From NCBI GenBank assembly GCA_030544235.1, contig CM060470.1, forward strand, positions 8,930,856 through 8,994,855: 64,000 bases of DNA, in the 5' to 3' direction. The position numbers and the translations under genes are program-made. Below, in pieces: positions 1 through 14,399 of this stretch. The notes below the pieces were generated by a model that saw nothing but the letters and a program-made list of their open reading frames with translations, was not told the origin of the DNA and did not search any database. This DNA is from Lepturacanthus savala (lineage: Eukaryota; Chordata; Actinopteri; Scombriformes; Trichiuridae). Each line of letters opens with the position of its first letter. The stretch's first letter is position 1.

Positions 1-1116
1 ATGTAGAGGTCTCCGCCTGCCGGAGACATTTTGCAGCGTTACGTCCTCGACCAGCCCGGCCGCTCATCTCTGAGCAGAGAAGACAAGGAGAAACAATTAA
101 GGGTCATGAAGGGAGCTAACTATCCGTAACCGCACTGAGTGAGTAGAGGGGTAATGAGTCCCAAAGATCATACCGCAGTTCACGGGTGAACGCATGGGGA
201 TCGGGCTACGCTAATGGAAACGATGCGCGCTGATCAGTGCATAATGCACGCTCAGCTCGAGGATTGAATATCATAAGGGAACCCATATGGGGGAGGTGGG
301 AGACTGGAGGTTTATCCTCTCGAGAAGGTGCGTTGGAGTGACACCACATCTGTGCATCAGTAGCGTAGTCTTCCACGAAATAGATCCATCTCCTTCGGAT
401 CCCGCGCTAATCAAGGCTCGGTAAGAGAAAAAGGGAAAAAAAAAAAAGAGGATTCGGGTCACTGAACCAACGATTGTAAAACAGAGCAGGGTTGCCTTGG
501 GAACCCGAACACAGCCGATGTAAATAATGTGATCTATTGGTGCCATCTGGAAAAGATTGGGCCGAAGGGTGCCTCACTCTTAGCCTCTTCTCTTTGCTAT
601 ATGTGAGGGGATCCATTACCGTGTTTATTTGTGCAGCTAAGCCTTGGTCCGCGAATAGGATTATGTAGTGGGGGATTGAGAGTAGATCCTACACAAACAG
701 TGTTATTAAAGCTGGATTTCTGATATATCCTGAACAATAATGGATTTACAAGGCAGGGGTTTTTCCTCTCTCCTTCTCACAACCTTTTCATTTTCCAGAA
801 ATTGAAACCAGACCCATAGAGAGGAGCGCGGCTCTTCTGCTATGTGTGCAGCGAGAGGGAGAGGAAGCAGGCCAGATCAGTATTTATCATAGCTTTGAAA
901 CACTTATATATTGGAGTGAGAGAGGAAGCGGGAGGGGAAAAAAAGAAAAAAAAAACCCTACCCGAATCAGCGAAAGAAGAAGGAGCAAGAGTGTGTGTGA
1001 TGGTGTGTGTGTGTGTGTGGGTTTACGAAACCTGGTGATAATTTATAATATTTATGTCATTGTCAACAAATCACCTAAAAAGATCAAAAATCAACAGTGT
1101 GTTAGACAATTTTGAG

Positions 1117-1144
<28 letters not shown>
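1117..1144. repeat. (TA)n microsatellite
   Basis: About 14 uninterrupted TA units. Confidence 0.97.
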
Positions 1145-1147
<3 letters not shown>

Positions 1148-1487
1148 GGATAAAAATGTCCTTTATACTAAGTTGTCCTTTATAATACATATGTTGCTGT
1201 AGTATAAAGCACAGAGACCAGTACTGGAATATGACCCATTATGAGCTGTTAGAACTAGATTTTGACACATGGACATAACGCAGGACCTTGCACTTGAGTG
1301 GTGCAAATTCACAAAAAATAGCAAGTAATGGAATTAATGATCCCTTTGGGTTTTGGAGCTCCAAGCCAGTGGCCTGCTCTGTAAGTGAGAGAATGTGTTT
1401 CCTGTCACATCTTTGCGTTTGAATAGAGGTAAAAAAGCCTCCATTGAAACTGTGCACACCTAAAACATCTCTCTAGCTGCCCCGTGT

Positions 1488-1658
1488 CAAGTCAAGTATT
1501 TTTTTTATTTGAATTGGCCAATATCAAAAATCAAAAATGTGTTTGTTATTACAGCAATACAAGATTCTCTATTGATTTAGATAAAAGCTGGAAAAAATCA
1601 GTAAGAGAACGGAGAAGAGATTCTTCTCCTAGAAAGGACAGATATGCAATAGATGTTG

Positions 1659-1662
<4 letters not shown>
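1488..1662 (+). repeat. Decayed copy of a dispersed teleost repeat (same family as 5046-5230)
   Basis: It begins with 'gtcaagtcaagta' and a 'ttttatttgaattggccaatatc' type segment and ends with 'gacagatatgcaatagatg'. These match in order the better preserved copy near 5.05-5.23 kb ('caagtcaattttatttgta', then 'gacaggcgtgcaatagatg'). The copy runs straight into a (TA)n tract. I know this family as a common short interspersed repeat of fish genomes but cannot assign its class. Confidence 0.6.

Positions 1663-1706
<44 letters not shown>
1663..1706. repeat. (TA)n microsatellite
   Basis: About 22 TA units directly follow the decayed repeat copy. Expansion from the AT-rich end of that repeat is plausible. 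Confidence 0.97.
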
Positions 1707-1707
<1 letters not shown>

Positions 1708-1895
1708 CAGAAATACAGGCTGGACAAACAAAATGGCAAAATTATAGATGTATTGATATCATATATGCAGAATCTGATCTGAAAAGATGTTGTGTGATGC
1801 GTCACAAGTGTAAAAAAAAAATGTGGGAAATGCAAAAGTGTATGGATTTCAGCCATGACCAAAACTCTGCTGTGAAATGTTGGCAGAACAATATT

Positions 1896-1912
1896 ATGTG
1901 TGTGCAGTGTGT

Positions 1913-1950
<38 letters not shown>
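1896..1950. repeat. (GT)n microsatellite
   Basis: GT repeat interrupted near 1905 and 1917, with about 16 pure units at its 3' end. Confidence 0.95.
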
Positions 1951-1954
<4 letters not shown>

Positions 1955-2150
1955 ATAAAGCTATGAGTTTCATGAGTACAAAATGTATGCTGTAATGCAC
2001 ACACACACATACATTACACACGCATATACACACCTGATAAAGTTTAAATGGTTTGGGTCTGGGTGTGATGCTGAGCAAGGATATTTGATTCTTATGCTGA
2101 ACATGGTGGTGTTTATTTATGTAGAATTATAAGAATTATGAACCTGGATG

Positions 2151-2152
<2 letters not shown>

Positions 2153-2247
<95 letters not shown>
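2153..2247. repeat. Long (GT)n microsatellite
   Basis: About 47 GT units with a single GC interruption at 2221-2222. Confidence 0.97.
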
Positions 2248-3981
2248 ACAGAAGAGCATCGAGGCCCTAGGTTTTAGGACTCAATGACCAATCACTCATC
2301 ATTACTGGTTGATGTTACAGCTGCAAATCTATGGGCCCGGATGGATTGACAGGAGGTTGTATGCAAAGGCAGATACAGATGCTCACATATCATAAGGAGA
2401 ACTAAAATGAATTTAATTTTGTACAGCAAGTAAAGGACATATAATGACCCCAGGAAGAATAGCACGTGTGCTGGTAACAGCTAATAGGGATCCAAACAAA
2501 ATGCTTTATTCAGTTGGGCATATTGGTTAATATGGTAGAAATAAAAGCTTTTCCCCCCTGTTACTCTGATAATACACTAGGACTAACAATATTAATTAAA
2601 TTAAATTTTACAATTGAATTAAGTGGTCAAACATAACATTACTTCATATACTATTCCATGTAGTTACTATTTTTTCCTCATTCACAGCTTATTTGATTTT
2701 AATTTTATCTCACCCGCTCTTTTTTTTTTTTTCATTAAAACTGGCAGACGAGCCTTGTTGTACAAACCCCGACAGCAGCGGCGCGTCTGTCTCTTCTTGT
2801 CCTCTGCTGACAAACCACAGCAGCTTTATTAAAGCACAAAGCGACATTCTGTTGGCTGCAATTATGCTAGCTTTGGTATTTTTAGTTGTTTTTGAAGCCA
2901 ACTCTCAGTGACATCTTTGAACCCATGTTTATTATGGCATTTAGGATGCTTTTGAGATCTGTGGGGTTTTTATTTTTTTTTTCTTAATTATAAATCAAAA
3001 TGGCACCAAACCACAAATCTGGTGGCTCGGGTGCCCGCTCTGAAACATGCATTCTGCGAGTTAACTGTTGCACGTGTAAGAGGCTGATACAGGCCTGCAA
3101 TACATTGCCATCTAGTGGATTTATTCTAACTAGTGGACTCTGATAGCTTAAAAATGCAGAGAAACACAAAGTAATTAAATAATTAATTTTTGGTGCAATG
3201 TTATATATTTCAAAAATTGGAGGATCATCACATTATTATATGCAGGAGTTTCCATTTGGCCATTAGAGTGTGGTGTTAACAGTCTGTTTTTTGCATAAAG
3301 AACAATTTTGATGCAATGAGTCTGCAACCGCAAAATGGCACTAAAACAACAAGTTGACAAGTTAACAAGTTGAACAGTAGAGCTGGTGGTGCATAATAAG
3401 CTGTGATAATGCAGTGAGGGTACATGTATGGGGTGCATTCAGTGGATACTATACTACAATATTAAGAAGAAAATGCACCTTTTTTAATTAATGCAACTTT
3501 CATGGAAAATTTCAAAGAATTCTAAATCTTCATGACAATAAATAAAGGTGTGTGCGATGATGCTAATTTCCCATCTAACAAATTATGTATAGAGATGTGA
3601 TTGTTAGATCTGGGGTTTTTTTATGAGCCTGCTTGATGATCTATACAAGGTTTTATTTGTTTTTAATAAAGATTGAGCCAGAATATAATGTTGAAACTTA
3701 GTCAGTTCTGACTATTCAGAGATTTCAATTTTTTCTTAAAAGTTGCATTCATATGTTTCTACTTAACACGCTATGAAGGAGCTTTTTGCCCCAAAACCTG
3801 TCATCGTACCAAAGAAATGTAAACTTTGTGTAAAAAAAGTGTAAAAATTAATTAATTAATAAAAAGTATAGTTAAAGTTACACTTTTTTTAAAGGTTCCT
3901 TATTAAAACATAGACAGTCACTAAAGAGAATCACCTTGATTGACAACAATGGATTTACACTGATGAAGACCTTGTAGACCT

Positions 3982-4086
<105 letters not shown>

Positions 4087-4146
4087 CGGTTCTTTGACGA
4101 ATGCTGGCTTTCATTCTGCACCTGTATTGTTCACAACTGGGATTTT

Positions 4147-4177
<31 letters not shown>

Positions 4178-4179
4178 AA

Positions 4180-4246
<67 letters not shown>

Positions 4247-4247
4247 G
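4147..4247. repeat. (GAAA)n tetranucleotide microsatellite
   Basis: About 25 GAAA units, with one 'aaaag' irregularity near 4178. The tract is purine-only on the + strand over about 100 bases, so triplex (H-DNA) formation is possible in principle. Confidence 0.97.
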
Positions 4248-4973
4248 AGGGAAAAATGAAATAATACAAAAAAAAACATAAAAAATAAAAAAAAACAATT
4301 GAGAGAAGGTGAGGAAGAGCCTGGAATCCGTCCACAACTCCACAGCTCAATGCAGAGGTTGGACCTGTCAGCAGCAGCAGTATCAGCCCACTAACCAAAG
4401 AGAGCTGCACGGTCCAAAACTCCAACACAAGTCAGAGCTTCTCCATGAACATCAGCACAAGCTTTAGAAGCCAGTGTAATCAAGACACACACACACACAC
4501 CCATACACGTACACACACTGATTATCAGGCCTGGTGATTTCTGGTTGTCTCCCTCTCCTCTCCAATGATCTGTGGTTAGCCATCATCTGGATTATATTTC
4601 TTCACTGTAATTCGGTAGAAGGAGAGCAGGAGGAGGGAGGTGTAGGCTGAAGGGGAGGGGGGTGATAGAGAGATAAAGAAGACAAAAAGAGTGAGAGATG
4701 AGAGGCATGTGACAGATGAGGCAAAGCACCACTCTCTCTCTTTCTCTTTCCTTCTTTCTAATTTGGCTGCAGAGCTCAGAGGAAGTGGAGCTGCCATGTC
4801 TCCTTTCCCCCACAATCCCTCACCTCAGCTGGCAGCGGACCGCCTGGGGCTGGGCCTCCTCCCCCCGGAGCTCCCTCTGAGTGTGAGGTGCCACTTTCAA
4901 TCTCCACCGTTTCTCCTCACTTCACTGGGGGGGGCCGACCCTCAGGGACCAGGACGAGGGGGAGATTTTGAAT

Positions 4974-4994
4974 TATTTATTTATTTATTTATTT
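4974..4994. repeat. (TTTA)n microsatellite
   Basis: About five TTTA units directly upstream of the dispersed repeat starting near 5046. Confidence 0.85.
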
Positions 4995-5045
4995 TTCCTG
5001 GAAACGGGATTCTCACATCGTGTTGTGAAACTACCTGTAACGCAA

Positions 5046-5230
5046 CAAGTCAAGTCAATTTTATTTGTACAGCCCAAAATCACAAGTTACAGATTCTTCC
5101 CAATAGGCTTTAACAGGGGGAACAATGGGAGAAACCTCAGAAAGAGTAACAGAGGAGGATCCCTCTTCCAGGATGGACAGGCGTGCAATAGATGAAGTGT
5201 GAATAGTAACAATACATTGAACAGGAAAAG
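5046..5230 (+). repeat. Dispersed teleost repeat ('caagtcaattttatttgta' family)
   Basis: The order of segments is characteristic: 'caagtcaattttatttgta', 'cagcccaaaatcacaa', 'ataggctttaacag', 'gaaacctcagaaagagta', 'ggatccctcttccaggatgg', 'acaggcgtgcaatagatg'. I recognise this as a widespread interspersed repeat of fish genomes. A decayed copy sits at 1488-1662, and 21440-21475 ('attgcccaaattcac', 'cagagggctttacgacg') looks like a further fragment. No coding capacity. Confidence 0.75.
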
Positions 5231-6539
5231 CTGATTATGACAATAAGTAGATAACAGAAATATACTGAATATACTGTGTTGTATGTGAAAAATGATCAGC
5301 AGGCTTAGAAAAAATGACAGATGCTGACATTCAACAGCTGATGAATGTCAATTGACAAGCTCTATAGACTTATCAAAATGAATGATAAATTGTTCTTATC
5401 CTGTATTTTGACTTAATATTAAAATAACTAATAATTTATAAAGTAACATTTAAATAACATGAACTTTATGATTGTACATGTGAAGAAAAATAGCACAATA
5501 AATAAATACATAGAATTATCAGAAAGGTATGAATGTAAAGGAAAAATAAATTTAATTGTAAATAAATATATTGATGATATTGAATGGTATTCTATATTTA
5601 CTGAGTATAAGTATACTATGCCATAAGTATAAAAGCATCTGAATCTCCACTTAAAAGTATGGTCTATGTGTATTTATTATTAAACTCTTTTAAACTCATT
5701 CAATTTAAGATGAATGCACTCCAGGGAGACATATCAGTAATTCTTTTAAATTCATTTAATCAGATTAACAAGATATCAACTGTTTTTTAAATTGTCTAAA
5801 TTATTGCAATTTTTGTTCTAGTAATAATTTTAATTTAAACTGCATCCTTTAAACAATCCATCCTCCTGCCTTTTTTGTCGATTTCTCATTCTCTCCCACT
5901 TTCTCTCTCACACACACACACACTCAAACACATACACACACATATTAGCACCACCCGATATATCTCTTCACACATGTGGAGCAGACTTCTAAGGCAGATT
6001 GATGTTCCACATGTAGCAGAGTACCCTGATCCTCAACCTGCGGTACAGATGTATTGATGCTGGTGTTTCTGTGCAGAGTGAGTGAGAACCAGAGGGAGAG
6101 AACATCAGCAGCAGGATTTCAGAACAACAGAGCCCACTACAGAGAAGTAAAGATGTTGGATTTTTCTATTGGCCGGAGCTGCTGTGTCTGACACGTCCTT
6201 AAAAACCTCCAACTGATACAGATAGAGAAAGAGATACGGAGGAGAAGCAGCATTACTCTAAAAACTATTTAGCGTTATTTTTATTTTTTAAAATATTTAT
6301 ATATATAGTTTTATTCATAGAACATTCTGGGTTCAAAGGTAGCGAAAGGTTCAACACTGTTACTGTATCTGCTGCTTGCCAACAGTGGAATGAGAATATC
6401 AGCCAGGATGTGTTTAGCCAAGCCGATCATACAGGGGAAATCAGTGATGTTCCAAAAATGGAATGTCCCTAGGGACCCCTCCAAAGCTCACGAATTAAGG
6501 TGTCATGTCTTGTTTGTTTAATATGTTCACAAATAAAAA

Positions 6540-6895
6540 AACAAAAAACTTGGTTTTATAGACAACTGTGTGCAGAAACTATTTCTTGGCGAAAAGTGGA
6601 TGGATTTGTTGTCGCTGTGAGGTTGCCAGGTTTGATACAACGGTGCCAGCAACCCAAACCAGAACCTGCGCTCTGAAACTCTGACAACCTGCACTGTAGC
6701 AGGCGCCGGAGGGCAGGGCCACAGAACTTCAAACATATCACTACACTTCTGTTTATCTTAAAAAGGGTCAAATTTCAAGCTATTTTTATTCTTTAGTCAG
6801 AGCCAGGCTGCAGAAGCTGTTTCCAGTGTTTATGCTGAGCTGAGATAACCACATCCTACTTCTATCTCTGTACAAAGATGAGTATCATTCTCAAT
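6540..6895 (+). repeat. Decayed dispersed repeat related to copies at 29.4 and 31.9 kb
   Basis: It shares 'gctgtgaggttgccag' with 'attgtgaggttgccag' near 32 kb. The segments 'agccaggctg', 'gctgtttccagtgttta' and 'tgctgagctgagata' match 'atccaggctagctgtttcc', 'ttccagtgtttgtgctaag' at 29.46 kb. I recognise this as a common teleost interspersed repeat but cannot assign its class. Confidence 0.55.
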
Positions 6896-7049
6896 AAGAG
6901 CTCCAACTAGTAAACCTTTTGCCAAGGTTTATTGTACTTTGTATGCATAATAGATGTTAAGGATTTTTCTGACATAGAAGCAATGTTGCAATTCTAGAAC
7001 ATTATTGGAAGGTTAGTTGAACAAAATACATTGTTAGAACGTCACTGCA

Positions 7050-7315
7050 ATAACTGAAATCTTAACAGGTGAAGATATCTTGGTTTTGGTACAATTAGTC
7101 CAATATTTAATAGAATTATCTTATTCCATTTATTTTTTTCTTTCTGTTTTGTTTTTGGTCTTGTTTTAAGAAAACAAAACTAACATTTAAAAAAAAAAAA
7201 AAGATTATATTAACCAAAACCAAAAAAAAAAAATGACAAACTAAATTATCTGCCAGTAGATTAAGACAATTCTAAAAACCTGATAAATTTTCATTTTTTG
7301 CAGTGATAGAAACCT
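7050..7315 (-). mobile_element. Short inverted-repeat DNA element, 'GTACAATTAGTCCAAT' family, copy 1
   Basis: The left part reads 'actgaaatcttaacaggtga', 'ttggttttggtacaattag', 'tccaatatttaatagaatta'. This matches the reverse complement of the right part of the copy at 37145-37375. The right side ('attatctgccag', 'gacaattctaaa', 'cctgataaattttca') is the decayed opposite arm. No open frame is present, so this is a non-autonomous (MITE-like) element. Confidence 0.6.
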
Positions 7316-10300
7316 GGTATGAATGGTTTAAAAACCTTGATTTTTTTATAAAGACAAACTTATTTTAATGTCTCAAGATGAAAATAGGAACTGTTTTGTT
7401 TGGTAAAATATACAATTCAAAGGTTTTGATTAATCAAATGAGACCCCTTTTGTAGAAAGAGCAAGCAAACAGGCCTTATATCAACAATAGAAATCAAATA
7501 TCGCTGGGAAAGTTCTTCTCAACACTGTCACAGAAGTTCCCCACAAATGACTCTGGTCAGTGACTGCCGGTCATTCTGGATTTCAAGCCTACAATCTTGT
7601 TTTTTTCTTCTATTTTGGATTGTGTTTTTGCTGGATGAACTCCTGACTCCTAAGTATGCGTAGACCAGAGGGTACAGCATGACTCTGCAAAATGTTGGGG
7701 TCGCCCTGCTGGATCAGGGTGCCAGTCACGCAAAGGAGCCCCTGCTCCTAAATGCTTTTACATGCACGGAGGGTTTGAAAGTAACTTACAAAGCATAATT
7801 TACACCGTGGCTGCAGCAGAGCAATAAGTCTTTAACCCAGTACTTGACCCCAGAAAAGTTAATATACTCATATTTTTTTCTTTTGGTAAGAATTTCTTTT
7901 TTTTTTTTGTTTTGCTTTTTTTTTGTTTTTAGCTCTTAAATTTGAATAAAAAAAGCTGTGTTCCACTCATAGGGTATGATTTTTTCCAAAATGAAACATG
8001 TATTCATTCATGTATCACATGTTTATACATACAGAGTGACATGATGGGTATGGTTCGCTAGTTACTGAAGCAAGATGACTGCAGTAAATCCAGTAACATC
8101 TCACTGTCTTTACCACACACACACACACACACTCAACACACAAACTGTTCATCTAGTCATCTGTTGTCCATATTAGTTATTTTAATGATGAGGGAAAAGA
8201 GCAGAACTTCCAAATATTTCCTCTTGGGGGCAGCGCCAGTTTGTGGTCATTTCTTGCTCCATGCTGATTTAGCAGTAAAATGTGGAACTTGTCTGATGGC
8301 TACATCTGTAGTTAAAACAGCGTGAAAGCCTCAGTACTTCCCCCCGAGGCCTCCAAGGCTGGACCGGCTCCCAGCGAGGAGGAACCCTGTAGAGTCAGTA
8401 ACTCACACTCAACTGGCACACAGGCAGCACCGGCCCTTTGTCTCTGCTTCTATCAGGCATGTGTGAGTTCGACTTCAGTGGTTAAAATAATAAACAGCAC
8501 AACAGCAACACATGGTTCAATTGTTTTCAAAGCTGCGAATCCACATCAAAACCTCGTCCGACAGAATGTGACAGTAATGGGAAATACAGGAAGCACGCAC
8601 AGGACAGAAAATTAAGATGAATCCTACATGGCAACAGGAGATTGTGTGCTTTCTGCACTCTAGGTTGGTCAGACCCGTTCAACTGCTCAATACAGCCAAA
8701 TTCCATTCAAATAACTTAAGGAGCCAAGATAGAGCGTTCTGGTGCTTTGTTGGGCAGCGCCCTCATACGTTATAAATAGCGATGGGTACCTGCATTAAAG
8801 TGCTCCCAGACTTTGTAGAAAGTTCCCGTTAGGTAAAGAATTGTAATCCAATGTTGAAATCTCTGTTCAAACCACAAATAAATAGTTTTAATGGAAAATA
8901 AGTCACAAAGGTCTTTAAGCCTATAGGTCTGTTATTCTGTGTTCCCAATACTACATGAATTTATTTATGTATCTATAAAAAAACAAGGAGCATCTGTGTG
9001 TCTGTAGCTTATTTATCAACCTCAGTTTTCAGATATAGCCTCACATGGCACAATGGCACGATGGATTTAACTTTTCGTTAAATGCTAAAATCCCATAGAC
9101 TTAAGTGTTACAGCGCTATCCTGCAGGAGCACTTTCCTTACAGTGTAAAGCTCAGTATCGCAGCTCCTCCTCATGTTGCTTCCCAGCGCTGCCGTGCAGC
9201 CGACATAACAGAAGTATTGTAACGTCTCTCAAAAAGCACACGCTAAGACGTTTAGCTGCTGCTTTATTCCTCGTGCTAACACAGGCTACTGTGGGCTGTA
9301 GCTGTCTTACTCAAAGACATGTTCACCCCTTAGGAAATCCCAGTACTATCACCTAACAGAACAGAATCTGGGCCTAAACTCATCTATTTGTAGACGCTAT
9401 ACAGGAAAAAGTAAGTAAGTAGTAAATAAGTAAGAGATTTATCATAAGTATGGTTTTACATGGCCTATCAACACAATTTCAAAACTGATATGTAGATTGA
9501 CATCTAGATTTTCAACATAAATTGTAGCCTTTTTTTCAGTCACTGTATTTGCATGTCTCTCTGCTTATCTAAAGGTTTGTCTATGTCTTACAATTTGTCT
9601 ATTAATTTGTCTATTGGACTATTAATCTAACAGTCCAACACACCCTCATTTGGCCGAACATGAAAAATCTAATCCAAGTGAAGTCTGTTGAAGGTTGCGG
9701 CCCAGCGGACTCTGCATAAGCCTGCAGATTGAGGCCCATTATGGACTTAATGAATCGTGGGTTTTGAGGACAACCCTCAGCAACTTACAGATTTCCTGGG
9801 AACACGTCTGCAAAGTACATAAATCCGGTGAAATGTGGATATTTGGATTCAGCCAAAAACATGGCTGGTTACTAAAAGCTAAAATGGCAGACTTCCTGTT
9901 CTGGGCCAAACTATGAGAAAACTAAAAGGCCCAGGAGGGGGCATTAATTCACCAAACCTAAAGGGTAAACATCCATGTTGCACCTCTTGGGCGAATAATA
10001 ATCTGACGTCTTGGCTGCCCAATAAGAGCTTTACAAGGCAGTTCAATCGGGTCCTTTTAACATTTTAATAGGGCAACGCTTTTTAGGTCTTGGTCTCTTC
10101 TCACACACACATATGTGCATAGACCAGAGCCTCAGAGATTGTTTAATGGGAAATAAAGATAGAGATGAAGAGTGGACCAAGAGGATGAGGACATTAGTAG
10201 ATCTACTCTCGGAGAACGTTCAAGAGACGCTCTATCAAAGCTGATTTCCTTCTGCCCATAAATAAATACCAGCTCAATGAATAATATCCCCCCGCCACAC

Positions 10301-11439
10301 CAATCACAGGTCTGCTCAACACATGAGAGGCACCACATAGTCGTCACTTCGAGGAAAACTCAATGGCCCATACAGTCTGTATCATGAACATAAAGCCCCA
10401 GCAGGCATGATACTGAACATGAGGCAAGAAATGTCCAATAGAAGCTTAAAAAGTCCAACTTGACAGAATAAAGTATGCACTGACATTAAAATACTGAAGA
10501 AAATATCTATATATTTCTCTTCAGCTGTAAAATACAGCACATCAAAGAGATGAAAGACGCTAAAGCATGTGAGCTCCTCCAAGTTGTATATAGTCCTGAA
10601 AAGGTATGTGGTATCACTACACCATGTTTGTGTGTTAAAGAGAGATCATTTCCTTATTATTTATTATTTATTATATTAATAATATATATATATATATAAG
10701 AAATGAAAAACATGTGTTATCAACAAGTTCAACATTCTAGATGGATTAAATATTTAAAATTGATCATTCTTTTTCATTTACACCATTTGGTATCAAAAAC
10801 TCACAGAAAATAGTGATTTTTTTATTTTAAAAATTGGTAAAAAATGGACTTTTAAATAACAAGAAACTAATATAAACACAAAATGTACACTTTAAGAGAC
10901 CTAATGAAAAAATTAAAAAAAAAAGTTTAAATGACCAAATTATAATTCAATCAAAGCAAGAATTGTTTTTTTTGTTTTTTTTTACCTTAGAATGAGCCCC
11001 TTTTATCTATAGGGAGCGGGTTTCCCTCCACTGAGCCCACAGATTAAATTAAACACCAACATCTTTAATACACTTAAAGTCTAAATGACTTGTACATGAA
11101 TGTGTCATATTGTATCTGCAGGTCAGGTCGGGATTTCTGGAGCAGGTTGAGGGTTAACTGCTGCTCAGAGGCACATACCGTAGGCAGCGAGCCCACTGAA
11201 GCCTGCCGAAAAAAACATGTTGGTGTACGCCATTCTGCTTTGATTTCTGCGTGGAATTACAAAAATTGTGTGTCAAATTAGGATGATTCGCTTGTTGACA
11301 AGTGCATTGATTAGACCCTTTACTGTGGCGAGGTTGTGGTGATTGGGGATTGTTTTTTAAAAACACAAACACAAGGGGGGCTTTCGTGGGTAAAGAGCGG
11401 TGAAATGAAATGTGAAAAATTATAAAATCCCGCACATAT

Positions 11440-11740
11440 GAAAGCTCACCATGTACGACCACAGTTTTCTGCTTAGCGTCTCTCCGCTAAATCCACCTCA
11501 ACTCGTGGCCGTCTCCGGTAATTGTTGGGAGGCGATGGAGGATGAGAGATTTTGCGATTTTCCCCCCGTGTGTGGGCAGGGGGGAAACGGGGATTACTAA
11601 AGAGATCTTCACCAGAAAGCCACAGGCCTTAAATAGTCTATTGGGGGATTACTGCATGATCTTCTCAGAGCCAGGGATGACAGAGAAATATGGCTTCCAA
11701 CACATCCAAGCTTCTTTTATCAGCCATGGCCGGTAAGACG
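11440..11740. promoter_or_regulatory. Candidate conserved non-coding block
   Basis: About 300 bases of complex, non-repetitive sequence with no convincing coding frame, in a region otherwise dominated by microsatellites and AT-rich DNA. This is a guess from sequence texture only; conservation cannot be judged from one sequence. Confidence 0.25.
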
Positions 11741-14399
11741 GGTGCATTTGGTCCTTGCCCCCCCCCCCCCAGTTCTCTTTCTATCTCTTTTTTTTTTTTT
11801 GGAAGAAGGGAAAGGAGGTGAGGAGAGGCGGAGGGCAGCGTTCCTTCTTTCCATCAGAGATGCAGAGCTGAGGACTTCTGCCAGCGAGCAGAGCTTTGAA
11901 AGTGAAACGTAAGAATGGCAGATCACAGAGGCCAAAGAAAAATGATATTCTCCTCGTTACGACTCCCCTCGCCAGGGCCTTTGTTGTGGGGGCTTCTGCT
12001 TTTAACTGGAAACAGGTCCCGGCGCCTCCTGTGTTTCTGCAGTGTCCCCGTACACACACACACACGCACGCACACACACATGCGCACATATGTTTGGGTG
12101 TACGGACAATGCGCACGCACATACGAGCGCTCAATCATTCCTCCGTACCCTAAAGCCTGGTGACAGCTCGTTAAACCCGATGCCACGTGCAAAAGCTTTG
12201 CTCTCTGCAGGGACTTTGTCCTCACCTGTCAGTGGAGACACCGGGTGGCCAGGTGGGGGCGTCCTACCGGAGGCAGCAGGTGGAAACGGAGGGCCACGTC
12301 GCAGGTAGGATACAAACAGGAATGCAAACGGAGAAGGAGAGGAGCCTGCAACATCCCTCCCGTGCGTATAAATCTGTCGACGCCGCCCCGTCGCCGCTTT
12401 CATCTCCTCCCGAGAAGTATTTCACAACGTGAGATCTGAGTCCGTCTGACATGGTCACTGAAAGTGTTTCTTTTGAGATTTGTTATCAGGTATTTCTATT
12501 TTATTTCATAAGAAGGAAGGTAAAAAAAAAAATCGGTTTATTTCGTGCATACTTGAAAACGGGGGAGCTTACAATGAAATTCCACTGGAAAAAAGTGGGG
12601 GGTGCTATTGAGTTTAGTCCGAAATGTGCAACAGTTTCATAAATAAGAATATCGGGCTTTAAGTGAGCGATTAGCAGAGCTTGTCAGCAATTATCCTCAT
12701 ATTTATGATGCAGCGTCTCCTAGGCACAGAAAGACTTTGGGAAATGTAACTGGTGCTGTGGGTGTTGGATAAATGGTGTCACATGCATGCTATTATTTTT
12801 ACTCTATAACAACACATTTTGGTTTTATTTTAATAAGCACATTTATAATCATGTGTGCTTCATTATTATTGCTGTATTATTTTTACTACTTTTTGTGTTT
12901 TATTAGTAAGTAAAAAAAAAATTAAAATGTCAATAGCTGTCTCTTTCTGTCCTTAAAAATTGTTTTTTTTTTCTGAATAGTCTATTGTTATTAATGCAAG
13001 TTATTGCACAGCACTGCCACCTATAGGAAATAGTGTGTATTGTGCACCCCAACAGACAGAGGTATATGGATATTAACGGATAGAACGTACAGACAGGAAT
13101 ACAGATATAATTAACACACGATGGGCCTTCAAACGTGTCAAGTGGCTCACAGAAATAACGTCTCCTAGGGGACATCGTGGCGAAGCGGCCCCTTCTTTCT
13201 CTGTGTCTCATTTTCACCCCTGGAGCTGCTGGTTCCCACAGCAGGTCATACTGCTGGCTTCGTAGTAGACTTTTATAGCAGAGTGAGCCTGTATTCCTGG
13301 TTTGGATATTTTCCCATCCCATAGTATGAAAATCGATAGAACAAGAGATTTCATCTCAAATTGAAACTTAAAATGTTATTTTTTTTTTTAATCTCTTTAT
13401 GCCAATGAAGTGAGACAATTACACTTACTGTAATTTCAGTACAATTTTACTTGTTTAACCAGAGAGAAAAAAAACAAAAAAAACATCTTCAATAAAGTGA
13501 GATTGCAGCTTTCTCCCTCTTGCGCCATGCCGGATTAAATTACCTCTTGAGATGGATACTTTTTGATTTTCCGCAGTGTCGACACACCGCTTAAATGAAA
13601 CACCCCCAGAGCCGAGACAAGTACAGCACAACATCTCACTTCATCCTCTGAGTGTTCCCTTCTCCCACCAACACACACACACGCATACGCATGCATGCAC
13701 GCAAGCACACACACAAATGCATGCACGAATGCATGCACACAAAATCAAAATAGACCCAAACTGCTTTCCATTTGCTATCTGATATGGCTTATTTTGGGGG
13801 GATTTAATGCTTTGTTGAATCAAACAGAAAATGTGTAAAACTAATGTGGCGCCACTTTTGATTTGGTAAATATGCTTTTTCTTGTGCCTGTCACCCTGGT
13901 TCCATATTTTGGGCAAGGGGAGACCATTAAGCTTCAGAAGCGGTGCCAGAGCCTGTGGCGAGGTGGGTGTAGCGTTAGCATGTGAGCGCTCATCTTTTTG
14001 GAATTAAAAGAGGAGGTGATTGACAACTTTTAGCAATGGCCGGAGGAGAGATTCGGAGACCTCATTTTGGTGGATACACACACACACGCATTCATGCATG
14101 TGTGCAGAAAAACACGTGTGCACGTCACATGCATACCCTCCCCGAGCCAACTGGTCCTGAACGGAGCCCACAATTTGTCCAGATTTCATCAGAGCAGAAA
14201 AATGAGAGTTTAGCATACTGTCTGTAATGCATGACAAATCATTAGTCCCCTCTGCCAAACCATACAATCACAGGCCCAGATTCAACCAAAACAACTGTAG
14301 TCTCTTCATTGCACAACACGGTTATTTTGGGTCGTGGAGCCCCGGTAAAACATATTTGACCTTTGACCTCTTTAACTTAAAAGTCTGGTATTGTCGCGT

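Noticed and set aside
9690..10060. Possible exon or repeat around 9.7-10.06 kb
   Set aside because: Phrases such as 'aaaatggcagacttcctgtt' recall a fish interspersed repeat, but the copy is too decayed for a firm call and the frame has no exon borders.
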